This document shows positions 11,512 through 21,790 of a stretch of 64,000 nucleotides of DNA, in pieces. This stretch comes from Tenebrio molitor (lineage: Eukaryota; Arthropoda; Insecta; Coleoptera; Tenebrionidae): assembly GCF_963966145.1 (NCBI RefSeq), contig NC_091047.1:26288001-26352000 (forward strand), written 5' to 3'. The position numbers and the translations under genes were made by a program. The notes beneath the pieces were generated by a model that was not told the origin of the DNA, made no database searches, and saw nothing but the letters and a program-made list of their open reading frames with translations. The first letter of the stretch is position 1. Each line of letters opens with the position of its first letter.

Positions 11512-11598
11512 ACTGTTTGTAATGTCTATTATATTACTTGTTATTATAATTACATGGAGCCAATACACCGTACTAGATTAATATGGGTAATGTTTTAC

Positions 11599-11604
11599 AA
11601 TAAA
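11599..11604 (+). terminator. polyadenylation signal for the + strand gene at 11047-11511
   Basis: AATAAA lies 88 bp after the stop codon. Thirty bases further on is an AATAAA on the opposite strand, as expected for two convergent genes with nearly abutting 3' ends. Confidence 0.45.
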
Positions 11605-11629
11605 GTTTGCAACAAAACTATCAAGGTTG

Positions 11630-11635
11630 TTTATT
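11630..11635 (-). terminator. polyadenylation signal for the minus-strand gene at 11759-12058
   Basis: TTTATT on the + strand reads AATAAA on the minus strand, about 125 bp past the minus-strand stop codon. Confidence 0.35.
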
Positions 11636-11758
11636 TGTCATCCACTCTATCGCATACTGCTGAAAAATGCAAACAAAGTGCTGTGGACAGAGCAAGTCTG
11701 CTATTACTGTTACATGCCGAACCTCTTATGAACTCTGAAAGTTTTTTGTTAAATTACA

Positions 11759-12058
11759 TTAAAATGCCATTATGTAGATTACAATCTTTCCAAAGAAACT
11801 AAACAGCACCAGCCTACGGCTTTGTTCGACGACACTCGAGAGCCTTCCATAACTGTTAAGTCCATATTGTAGTTTGCTGATCCAATTTTTGTACGAAACT
11901 CTGCTCATCTGAGATAATTTAAGCGGTAATGTTACGTTATTCGAAAGTTTTTCTTGCGGAAGCCGAATTGTCCGGTGTAAGTTACAAAGTAAACCAGAGT
12001 CGGCGCCTCGACCATAAGTGATGTCACGATGCTTGATAGGATTACGAAGGTCGGCCAT
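11759..12058 (-). CDS. 99-aa hypothetical protein, convergent to the 11047 gene
   Basis: The frame starts at ATG in a good context (TTCACAATGGCC) and reads MADLRNPIKHRDITYGRGAD..., with mixed residues and no low-complexity runs until a hydrophobic end (LVLFSFFGKIVIYIMAF). That end could be a terminal membrane segment or could mean the last codons are really intron, but I see no good donor. GC content is clearly above the flanks. It converges on the + strand gene with AATAAA signals on both strands between them. No domain is recognised and function is unknown. Confidence 0.45.
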   Translation of the reverse strand: MADLRNPIKHRDITYGRGADSGLLCNLHRTIRLPQEKLSNNVTLPLKLSQMSRVSYKNWISKLQYGLNSYGRLSSVVEQSRRLVLFSFFGKIVIYIMAF

Positions 12059-12199
12059 TGTGAACTCTCAAATATCTTGGGATTTATCAGAACAGATTGG
12101 AATTTAGGACAGCGACTTTTAAACTCCGCAGATTGTACATCATGCTACTTTATTTTTATTCGACTATAACGATAAAATGTGGTGTCCTAGCTTCATTCC

Positions 12200-12421
12200 G
12201 GATTTATTTTATCATGGCTATGATTGATTTATATTACTGAAAAAAGAGCCCAAGGGCATATCGGGGACGGTTGTGCCCTTGACCCCACCAGTCGAAGTCT
12301 TCCAAACGATTTATTGTGGGCTCAACTAGTCAAAACTGAAAAAATATTCAGAATTCTACAACAAAGAGACACAGCATCGAGGCCGAATTCATGTACCCTT
12401 ACGGATATTTCTATCAAATAA
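12200..12421 (+). other. GC-enriched exon-like block, possibly a broken reading frame
   Basis: Two frames look coding. One reads LLWAQLVKTEKIFRILQQRD and stops at TAA just inside an AAATAAAA signal (12418). The other (KKEPKGISGTVVPLTPPVEV...) crosses an in-frame TAG at about 12329 and continues SKLKKYSEFYNKETQHRGRI. A possible acceptor GTGTCCTAG lies near 12190. Product unknown; it may be the end of a gene or a pseudogene. Confidence 0.25.
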
Positions 12422-13450
12422 AAATAATTCTTTTGCAGGCATAGTTTTTTGTATAAATGATGACGCTATGAGGCATTGAAGTTACAACGAAACGCGATTT
12501 CACCATGCGGTCTCCCATTCAAAAATTGACCTCATCCGACACTGCTTATTTCACTGATCGAGTGAACCAACAATATGTATTAGTTTTATTATTGTTATTC
12601 ATGGTAAATTTAAAGTGACCAATATTTGCATCAAACTAAGCCGAGAGTATTTGGATGAAAAAATAATCGTTCGGAATTAAAATGCATATCTTGCAAGTAT
12701 GTTTTTTTTTGTATGTTTTAAACCAACTAGGAACAGAACCTGAATAAATTGGATCACTATACATGCAAACATGATTAACTATTACGCAAACTGAACTCGG
12801 TTTAACTTAAGTAGATCATCCCGAGCATAATCCTTTGAACTTTAGGTTATTTCGAATTTTGCTCAAAGCTGAATTGTCGCGGGGCGTATATATTTAATTC
12901 AATAAAACGACATCGAGAGTTTCGAAGACGGCTCAAGATTTATCTCGACCTTCATTTACTGAATTCGTATTAAGGAATCTGATGTTAAATTAGCTGAAGT
13001 ATGCCAGATATTGAAACTCACTAAAGTAAACGTAATATCCTGATATTATTAGTTCGACAATTCTGAAGGTACTATTACCCTTGTTTATTGTCGAGATTAA
13101 ACCACTCATACTCGTATATTAGAAAATAAAATATTTTACTAGTGATGAAAATTACTCAGGCATTAAAGTTTGTGCTTCAAATTATATACAACGTGGCAAT
13201 CCACATTCTGCCATTAATCCAGTTTCTCAAAACTACTCTTGAATACGAGTACACTTGTGTGCAACCGTACGCGAAATAAGCATTTTGCGTACCGGAAACA
13301 GGCCGCGAAATCCAATTTTGCAATTTTCAAAATGTTGCAAAATCTGAAAATAAATACATATTGTGAAATGTGTAGAAGCTGTAAAACAGTATTTCCTAGA
13401 TAGGCGGATGACTCAGCTGTCTACAACATTTTCGTGGATGTAGATAATCT
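12422..13450. other. AT-rich stretch, nothing recognised
   Basis: No supported coding, RNA or repeat feature could be defined. Confidence 0.45.
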
Positions 13451-13744
13451 TTGTTATTATTATTAATAGACGTAGAAGCATTTATCCTGTCCAAATTATC
13501 AATACAACCTAGAAACCTGCATCAGAGATGTGTCAGAGGAGCTAAACCACTTGTTCATTCGAACAAACAATTTCATTTGGGTATGCAGACTGTCTTTAAA
13601 CTACTTTTAAATGCTCTTATTGACGATACCCCATTCCCATCTTCTAGGAATGGGTTGCACTCGTTAAAATTATTGAAAAAGTTTTACCCTAATTTGTTTT
13701 GGATTTTTCATGATAGAGCTCTAATGAATGTTTCCTTATTATGA
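13451..13744 (+). other. 97-codon open frame of unknown origin
   Basis: The frame lacks an early ATG but has a protein-like composition (NLHQRCVRGAKPLVHSNKQF, then LLNALIDDTPFPSSRNGLHS). A possible acceptor, TTATTATTATTAATAG, lies near its start. It sits just before a mariner-like element. It could be an exon, a retrocopy fragment or transposon remains; no family is recognised. Confidence 0.25.
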
Positions 13745-13965
13745 CCGTCACATTTATAACAAAGAGCGTTTTAAATTGGCAGACTACTTATTTTTCAGGA
13801 TTGCAATCGTCAAACAGGCCAAGCAAATTTAAAATTTGTTTTCCTCGATTGTACGGAACCCGTATAATGGAGAAAACTATCTTCCTAGCTCGCCGTTGTT
13901 TTTTTTCAAAAATACGGATATAATTCTATCACGCGACATTAGCGTATTGTAAAAGGTCATGGATA

Positions 13966-15128
13966 TACAGTGTGATTTTAAAAGTTGTGTAAATATTTTA
14001 ACCTAAGGTGGTACGTGTTAAACAAAGGCAAAATAACCCAACTTGCCTAATATAAATGTTAAGGGTTTACAAGAGAATCAAAAAGTTTTGACGTACGACC
14101 AACCAAAATAAAAATCAAATTTTTATGTCATTTGAGGTTATGTTTGATTTTTATCGTTTAAGTTTTTTGAGTTTCATCATGAATTTTTGATAAAATTTGT
14201 AATGTGATGGTTAAATAGTGCCAACATCTTATTCAGAAAACAACAAAGGCTTAAACAATAAAGTAAAATGACTGTAATTGTGAGTAAAGCATTGAATGAA
14301 ACGTCAAAGAAGTTGTTCAAAATACTTGCCATCGTTTGGAATGTGAGCTTTAGCACGACGTGTCCAACAAAGTTAAACTTGATTCAGAATGTCTCTCTCT
14401 TGAATAATTTCCTGAGCGGCATTTTGAACTCGCAGCTGAAGTTCTCCAACAGTATTTCCTGGAGTGGCACACACAAGTTGCTTCAAATGTCCCTATGCGA
14501 AAAAATCGCACGGTTTTAAATCTGGCGACCGAGGAGGCCACAAAATTGGACCGGGACCGTCACCCTCTATCCGACGATTTGGAAAAGAGATGTGTTTTTT
14601 TAAAAAGATAGCTGGTTTTCATTTTTGCGAAGAATTTCTTCTTCTGCAACTAAAATGCAATCTCCTCGGTGATGGCCAAGATCGCGCTTATTCATTTAGA
14701 AACGTCCGACGTCGCGAAGATGCTGCACAATGTTTACATTGCATTGGGAAGTATCCTTTGAGGAAACCTTTCACCGTGCTAGCTCGAAATGTCCACAGGT
14801 TTCACTATATCTATGGCTTTGATGATCTCAAAACCGGTTTTCTCCAGGTTGATGAAAGCCATTTGTGATTTAAATTGATGTCAAGATTGTGGTTCTTGTC
14901 AAAATGGCTCAATTTTGAATTAAATGACAACAGAAAAAGTCTACTACGATCTTTTTTGACCCATTTTTCGTAAAACTCAGTGACTGCCAAATTTTTTTGG
15001 AAAAACTTTCATCTCCTTTATCCCGAAAAATATCAATATTTGTATAAGACATTATTGGCTCAATCGTTAGTTTTTTGGGGTTCTATCACAGGTTAAAATA
15101 TCTGCACAACTTTGAAAATCACCCTGTA
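13966..15128 (-). mobile_element. mariner-like element, about 1.16 kb, decayed
   Basis: The ends are inverted repeats: TACAGTGTGATTTTAAAAGT on the left, and the complement of AACTTTGAAAATCACCCTGTA on the right, each continuing into TTAACCT about 40 bp in, with TA at both outer edges. The right 135 bp recur at 39385-39514. The interior encodes a broken transposase on the minus strand. Confidence 0.75.
14345..14875 (-). pseudogene. mariner family transposase remnant
   Basis: On the minus strand the phrase GPILWPPRSPDLKPCDFFAY is the signature of the third catalytic acid region of mariner-type DDE transposases (WPPRSPDLxPxDFF). It is followed by GHLKQLVCATPGNTVGELQL as in the family's C-terminus. 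Upstream parts are spread over different frames with stops, so the protein cannot be made. It sits inside the terminal inverted repeats at 13966-15128. Confidence 0.8.
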
Positions 15129-15540
15129 TATACTTTGTACAGTTAGGTGGAAGATCTTTCGTTCAAAATTTAGAAAATTTAACTATACAAATTTCCTTGA
15201 GAGAAAACCCTGTATCATCGGATAGCACTCCAACTTTTGGTCAGGTCGGCACTAAATAATTTGAAAATTATTTAGTAATAAACAATATAATTAAGTACCT
15301 ACCTGTTACATAATAATTATTATTAATGTCTGATTGTATTGTTATTGAACGATAATGACACAGTTTTCTGACACGTTATTAGGCTAGAAATAATCCCCCA
15401 GGGCATTATCTTCAAGTAACAGGTTCTAAGGCGTTATAAGATCTTTGTTACTTAGTTACGACCAAATTTTGACTGATTGGTATAAATTAATCAAATCATT
15501 GTCAATCCAAAGAACACGAAACTAGTCGGATATTAAACGT
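15129..15540. other. AT-rich spacer
   Basis: No gene or defined repeat was recognised. Confidence 0.45.
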
Positions 15541-15640
15541 TGAAGGCACCATGGGTGTTATAATGATACGGTCGGCGTACTCCACTCGGGCTGGACCTCG
15601 CGCGTTATCAACCTTATAACACCCTTGACCTTAATAACTA
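15541..15640. repeat. foldback element with CpG-rich core
   Basis: Arms AAGGCACCATGGGTGTTATAA and (complement of) TTATAACACCCTTGACCTT flank a core with GGTCGGCGTACTCCACTCGG and CCTCGCGCG. Same layout as the other CpG-core hairpins, different arms. Confidence 0.55.
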
Positions 15641-15995
15641 TAATATAACAGTTAACAGAAAATAAATGTGTGAATTTTTGCAATTTTTTTTAACTGTATC
15701 TATTGTCAATTCAAACATTTTATGGCATAGGTATGCTGATTCTTTTTAAGCGCTAAAAAATTATATCGCATTTTTTCTACATATAAATCCGACCTTTAGA
15801 TTACACGCTGTAGCCAAGAATCTGAAGCCGGTCCCGGTTCTAGCTGTTTGTAGATTAGTAACCCAAAATGTTAAATCAGAATACAATTTTTGTGAACGAC
15901 CCAATGTAGTGTCAAAAAAATCACACACCAGTTGTGTTTCCATTGTCTAATTCTAATATGTCCCTACCATGATTCGCTATCCTTAATGATATTTA

Positions 15996-16183
15996 TATCG
16001 GGTGTTCATTTAAATTTCGGGTCAAAGTTGGCGTTGAAAAGTCGATTGTGAACACATTACGGATTACGGATCATGATTCAGTGTTTAAATCTTACCGTTG
16101 TTTGTGTTTTTACAAGAGTGCTGTGTTCACAATCGACTCTTCAACGCCAACTTTGACCGGAAATTTAAATAAACACCCGATAT
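15996..16183. mobile_element. foldback MITE, TATCGGGTGTT family, full copy
   Basis: About 188 bp. Terminal arms TATCGGGTGTTCATTTAAAT and ATTTAAATAAACACCCGATA pair for over 60 bp, including AAGTCGATTGTGAACAC against GTGTTCACAATCGACTCTT. The middle holds GGATTACGGATCATGATTCA. Non-coding; the probable target duplication is TA or TAT. Other copies are at 8832, 16658, 56176 and 63829. Confidence 0.8.
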
Positions 16184-16657
16184 TTTTAACTGCTGCAGCT
16201 GCAGTTAACCCGTGAGCCGAAATACGGGGTCAAAATTAGAAATACATTAAAAAATAATCAAACGGAGCAACGCCAATAACCATAATGTACATTCAGTCCT
16301 CTTCAGCAAATGTACCAATCACAAATTACCTCTCTTTCATTATTAACAGCTAATTGGCGACCGGATGTTCTTAGGGGCATTTTTGTGTTAATTTTCAGCT
16401 ACCCTCGTCGGCTCATTTCTGACAGTTAATAAATTATTTGTTTCCTTTACAACATCTCCAATCTCTCCCACATAGCGAGAACATTCTGTGGTAAGCATAA
16501 ATATTTAACAATGTGTTTTAAATAAAAATGACGCTTGTGCTAAAATATTTTTCCGGCAAATTTGCAACGCAACGCTAAGGATAACAGACAACGTCTGACT
16601 AATAAACATTTATTTATATGTATAGGTAGTTTTACAGCTCGAACCAGCAGAAAAGAA

Positions 16658-16867
16658 ATCCGGTGATCATTTACATTTCCCGTCAAAGTTGACGTTGAAG
16701 AGTCGATTGTGAACGCATCATGGATTCTGGATCACGGATTAGCTGTTTAAATCTAACTTCATTTTTTGCGTTGTTTGTGTTTTCACTCTGCAGACTGACG
16801 AGTGGTGCGTTCACAATCGATTCTTCAACGTCAACTTCGACGGGAAATTTAAATGAACACCCAACAC
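16658..16867. mobile_element. foldback MITE, TATCGGGTGTT family, full copy
   Basis: Same arms as the copy at 15996 (GTTGAAGAGTCGATTGTGAA against TTCACAATCGATTCTTCAAC), about 210 bp. The ends are diverged (ATCCGGTGATC and GAACACCCAAC). The loop includes GTTTGTGTTTTCACTCTGCA. Confidence 0.75.
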
Positions 16868-17230
16868 TTTAGACCCAGAGACCAATAAAAATATGACATC
16901 TGAAAATTTTTGTAGATACGGAGGTTTTGCTAATTATGACATCTGATCTACAAACAGATAATGAGTACGAAGGTAATTTTTACTTTGGGGCAAAAATGTA
17001 AACCCACATCAGTATCAGATACTGGAAATATATTTAACAACATATTTTCTAGGTTAATAGTCCACTATTTAAAACAGCAGCAGAATGCAAATCTTTAAAG
17101 AGTGTGCTTTAGATGTAAAAATCAAAACAAGAATAATTAAGATGTACAGCCACTCTAAAATTTTATGTATTCCATTCTGTAAGTATTTTGTATTTTTAAA
17201 TCCTTACTACTTTACTGTAATAGCTATTTA

Positions 17231-17355
17231 TGCACCAAGGGCGTTACAACGATGATTACGCCCGGAGAACGATGAATCCAGCTCGAGGGCTTTATAGCCC
17301 GAGAGATGGATATCGATCGATGGGCGTAATCATTCGGTGAGGCCGTGGTGCATAC
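17231..17355. repeat. foldback element with CpG-rich core
   Basis: Left arm TGCACCAAGGGCGTTAC...GATGATTACGCCC pairs with GGGCGTAATCATTCGGTGAG...GTGGTGCA. The core has CCAGCTCGAGGGCTTTATAG and CCCGAGAG as a nested hairpin, and ATCGATCGAT. Non-coding. Confidence 0.65.
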
Positions 17356-17428
17356 AAGATTTTATTTTTCACTATACGTGTTCTTAAAAAAAAAAAAAAT
17401 TGGCATCTTTGCAATTATGAATTGATGA

Positions 17429-17495
17429 GGGCGTTATGAATTCATTACGCCCGTTTATTCTTATTACGCCCGCTTATTCTTATTACGCCCTGTTT
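17429..17495. repeat. short tandem repeat of TTATTCTTATTACGCCCG
   Basis: About three 18-bp units containing TTACGCCC, preceded by the palindrome GGGCGTTATGAATTCATTACGCCC-like segment. The ATTACGCCC word is shared with the arm of the hairpin at 17231-17355, suggesting one composite element. Confidence 0.55.
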
Positions 17496-17639
17496 TATTC
17501 CCCGGTTGTTATGGACATGTTTACGTATTTCGTATCCTAGGAGTTATCATGCAATTATACTAAAGTGAAAAATAAAATAATTTGATTATTTTCAGATAAA
17601 ACTATGACGAATCACTTTCGAGAAGTAATTTCAACAAAC

Positions 17640-18330
17640 CGAACAGAAACTAATAAATTTTAAAAAAGAACTCCGCGTCTTCACTCCCACTTAACTCCCT
17701 GTGCCATTGTTGAAACCTATCCCCTGATTGAATTGTCCGAGAGCTCGCCTCCAACTTTTCTATTTGTCTCTTTGTTGATTTGCGAAAGTTGAAGGACTCG
17801 TCCGGAGTCCGCTATCCTTGAGGGTGAAAATCACGCATCCCGCCCGTCGACACGCACACCTAAGCGGCGACCATGGGCCGCTTATGGGACATTCCCGCCT
17901 TTCATCCCCTACTGGATGGGGAGTCAAAGGCCTCCGTCGTTCCGGAATCGGGAGCAGAGAGATCTGGCGCTGTCGCTGTCAGGTCGCATTACTCTCCCGG
18001 AGCTCGCCCACTCATCTTTATTGCGTCATGTTTCTTGTACGTGAGCAGGAATACCACACTGCAGACAACAGTCGAACACGAGTGTCCCCGGACTGCCGAT
18101 GAGGGATGGGGCGATACGATATCGGTTGTTTTTCAAGATTCCTGTTTTTGTTGGATGCGGTTTGTTTTTCCACTTTGCCCGTGTTATATGGCGGCACGGA
18201 TCTGCGGATGATGGCGGCCTTAAGGATCTTTTAAAATTTCCAAAAGAAGGTCGCGGGATGCAGCTCCTGTTGTGCAACATTCCAATTCCGGGCTGACGTT
18301 GGCGGTGTTTAGTTTCCGATGCGAGTGTTA
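17640..18330 (+). other. GC-enriched block with a 112-codon ORF (17873-18211)
   Basis: Composition departs sharply from the AT-rich surroundings. ATG 17873 lies in a strong context (GCGACCATGGGC) and the frame reads MGRLWDIPAFHPLLDGESKA..., staying open to TGA at 18209-18211, with a possible donor TAC|GTGAGC near 18040. An overlapping 94-codon frame is also open, so openness is partly a composition effect. It could be a 5' exon or promoter of a gene with long introns, or conserved regulatory DNA. No protein family is recognised. Confidence 0.3.
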
Positions 18331-18574
18331 CGCCTTCATACGACGTCGTTCGGAACGTTTAATTAATGTATTTATGTACGGCTTGTTACGTCAAAGAATG
18401 ACGACTCAAATTGCAACCTGTTGACTTCAAAATGAGATTATGATTTTGTTAAGGATTCAAAATGCGATTTTTACACAACAGATGTTAACTAAAACTGAAA
18501 ACGTCTACGTTTTCATGGGAACCGGTGATAGAAAATATTACGGTAATTTTACGTACTCTCAAGCGGACGAAAAT

Positions 18575-18740
18575 AACTCTTTTTCGGACGCACTTTTTCG
18601 GACGTACTTTTTCGGACGCACAGTTAGCAACGGAACCGAAAAAATCGATAATTGTCCTGTCACCATAAATTATGTAAATAAGTAAATTTCTAGTTTTGTT
18701 GACAAGTTGACAACAAATACTATAAAAAAATTGTTAATAA
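18575..18740 (+). repeat. dispersed repeat, inverted partner of 8641-8832
   Basis: Shares TTGTCCTGTCACCATAAATT and the CGGACGCACTTTTTCGGACG region with the complement of 8641-8832. It includes three 14-bp tandem units of ACTTTTTCGGACGY at 18578-18619; the other copy has fewer. Confidence 0.65.
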
Positions 18741-20290
18741 GTATTAACGAATTTATCAATTTGGAAAAGGTAGATACAAAATAAATTTGTAATTTTTCCA
18801 ATGATCTCTATTGCTTTGTAGTTCGTGCGATCGCCTAAAAAATTTTATGGGTACCTCTGCAAAAAATTCCTTTTGTCCTCGCTTGTTTTGAAGCCTCGGC
18901 TGCGCCTCGGCCAGAAAACTCAGACTCGGACGAAAAATATGCACTTTTTGGCTTCGATACACAAATAACAAATGGATTAATTTAGAACAAAAAAAATGTT
19001 TTAGCTCTAGTTTCGAACATACAGCGTTAAAATAACAATATGTTAGTCTCAGTATGTATAGGTAAGATTTGAATTGCGACATTGTTTCTGGAGTGGAAAA
19101 TATTCAAAATAGTTCTTTAGTCGAACAAGGAAGAACATAGCTGTTCTGACGTTAATCAAAAATTAAAAATTGAGTGAGCAACACACTGATAATATAATGT
19201 AGATGTTCACTCATCACATTAACACATTATCTCTCAAAAGCCAATGTCGAATTCTTGGGTAAGCATGTCGATACGACTTGTGAGCATCGTCTGTAGCTAA
19301 TTGGTACAACAATCCGGTTGTGTTTCTCGTATTGTTGAAATTTCAAAGATCATCCGTGCGTGTTGATGGAAGCAAATGGGAGGAATCAGTCGAACGTGTG
19401 ATTAACTTTTCTATTTAACCTGAAGCCAATAGAGCGAGAATTGTAGATAATAAATATTTTCTCATAGAAGGTAGGTAGTATCGGCGGTGGAACGGATATA
19501 TGCATTCGCATGGCTGTATAAATCTATCTAAAGCGCTCGTTTCTCTCATAGCCCGTAGATTATGAATGTGTAATCCCATTGTCGTGACACAATGTACGGT
19601 AGCAGGAGAACTCTCCACCCAATAAAATGTACAAAGCGCATAGGAAAGTGTTATTACCGCTCCTGCTACAATGGAAGCTTCGCGGTCCGACTGCGATAAA
19701 TATGAGATATATTGTAACGCCCTCACGGACTGCGTTCTCCTGAATACAATATTGGCTCATTCGGAAATTTATATTGTCTGCGCCGATGATAAGGGTTCCA
19801 GTAATAAATTACGCCAAAAAATGCCATTTGTAAAAGTCCCACGCCAGTTCCGTTTGTTTTAGAAAGGAGGTCGTTCCCTTTTTTTACCTAGGACAGAACG
19901 CCTCAAAACGCTATTACAATGATATGGGTGATACATCCGCGGCTAATAAAATTTTTAAAACTGACTTTTCTCTAATTCAATTTGGTCGGAATATTTTGCC
20001 GGCCTCCCCAAACGCCATTTATCATGCCACCGATAATTACCCAACACACTTTTTATTTTTACCTTATTTCTTTCATTCCGTCTCACTCGTTATTTCAATC
20101 ATTTGTATCTTGACTTCCAGAGTCCAGACCGAACTTTCTCATTATGGGATTCACTGCTAAGTGATTAATTAAGGATACATAAATAAAAAAGTAATCGCTA
20201 ATGTTATTTATTCTACCGCACCGTTCCACGTCCTGGCTATAGGAGGAACTTTTGGGTCCCGTAGGTCATTAGGATATATTCTGTTTAATT
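18741..20290. other. mostly unique DNA with one weak hairpin
   Basis: A CpG-core segment, AGCCTCGGCTGCGCCTCGG at about 18892-18910, lies between weak arms. The 108-codon minus frame over it has no domain. At 19560-19860 composition is somewhat GC-richer but no exon could be defined. Confidence 0.4.
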
Positions 20291-20353
20291 CCAGCGCGAC
20301 AACTAGGTTTTAGGCACGAGCGACGCCGAGTGCCTGATTAGTTGGAGCGCTGG
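20291..20353. repeat. hairpin with CpG-rich core
   Basis: Arms CCAGCGCGACAACTAGG and (complement) CTGATTAGTTGGAGCGCTGG enclose TTAGGCACGAGCG-ACG-CCGAGTGCCT. Same layout as the other CpG-core hairpins. Confidence 0.6.
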
Positions 20354-21483
20354 ACAATACCCACCGTACGACATTTGTGTTAGACTTTTCGGCTGACCAA
20401 ATGTTTTATTTGGCACTTTTGCAGATTTTTATGAAATAACAAATGTCAAACTTTTTGACATACAGAGCTGCCAACCCAATAGGTTAACATAACAACAATA
20501 CTCATATTATTTTGTTCTTTCGTTGTAATTTTTGAACTCGAAGAAATGTTTCTGATTCATTTCTAGAGTTGTTTAGATTTAACACACTTTTAGAATAACA
20601 AGAAAACTATCTCAGTCACAAACATTTAGCATTTTTTAGAATGATCAAGTCTTTCTCATGCGGTTTCAGGTTCAGGAAATATTCGATTTTCAGCATTTCA
20701 GAAGCAAGTCAAGGAATTGACAGTTTTATTCTTTCGGTTAGGCAGGTGGGGCACCCAGAAAGAAACAGGTGCACAAACGATAGAGGGCGTAGGTAATGTC
20801 CTCGTAAAAGTGCGTTATTATCAATCAGCTCGCTTATGTTCGATTTGTTTTAAACGACATTACTATAGAAAGTAATTTGGCAACGATTTACGGCACTTCC
20901 TCGTCATGTCAGTAATTTTATCTGTCTAGTTTACGATTTTGTACCGTCTACTTCGTTGGATTAATTTCGTTTTGAACACGTTCGATCACTGTTGATTTTT
21001 ACTGTTTTCAGCGGCGACATTTTCAGACACAAATTTCAGCGCTGTCATGTTGTTTCTCTTTGCAGGAGGTGACCGTTAATTATCGCCTGGCGATTGTCGG
21101 GACGAAAACGGAACGATTTTGACGCGTAATGTCTTCTTCGGGGTCGAGTTTACAAATGCAGTAGTCGAGTGACGACATTTGTGCAAAACGAAAGGACGTT
21201 TCGGGGTATATATCATCGTTTTCGTCGCGTTATTTTGCCTTTGCGCGGTTTTATCGCTTTCAGTCAGGCGGTTTGCGATGCACTTCAATCCTCGAACGGT
21301 TGCCATACATCAGCCGGAAAATAAAACGGTCTGATACTTCCAAAGACAGTGTTTTATGTCGCTTGTTTTCGATGATTTGTCAGTGTTTCTGCGAACGCCC
21401 TGTACTTTTTCATTCGCTGTTAAAAGTTTAAACAGCACGGTAAGGGCTAATGGAAACGCCAGAATGAGGCGCTTTCTCCATAA
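20354..21483. other. unique DNA, GC-enriched toward the right
   Basis: From about 20900 to 21480 CpG content rises, and possible acceptors occur (CTGTTTTCAG near 21010, CTTTGCAG near 21065). The minus frame 21076-21306 is basic without a recognised domain. Candidate regulatory DNA or a missed exon. Confidence 0.3.
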
Positions 21484-21790
21484 ATGGAACAACCACTTTC
21501 AATTTCCGTATTTGGAATAATAAACACTAGTAATCTAAAAGTTTTACTTATTTACTGGTTTCATAGAATAAACGTGAGTCTTTCAACAATGGATTGCATA
21601 GAGAGAGAAATTTCGTGCCAAAACGCCAAAGTGATCATACTAAATGTACAAGGTGATCAACAAGAAAACAAATCAAGAGTGCTACCTCATCTTTTATTTT
21701 ATCGGAGCGTGTTTCTTAGCTTGATCGGCTACGCGTCGCGCGTGGTTTAAAGGCTTCCTTATAAACTTGTATCATAATATACTATTACAC
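21484..21790 (+). repeat. dispersed repeat with shared peptide-coding segment, copy 1
   Basis: The region encodes PHLLFYRSVFLSLI in the + frame; the complement at 31388-31624 encodes PHLLFYRNVFLSLI. The right part (ACAAGTTTATAAGGAAGCCT in complement) recurs at 51645-51735 next to a CpG-core hairpin. Probably an old transposable element; class unknown. Confidence 0.55.

Noticed and set aside
17429..17495. CRISPR-like array
   Set aside because: The units are 18 bp in direct contact without spacers, in a eukaryotic context; this is a simple tandem repeat.
18756..19082. 108-codon minus-strand ORF
   Set aside because: It runs over a hairpin core and AT-rich DNA, lacks domain features, and looks like a chance frame.
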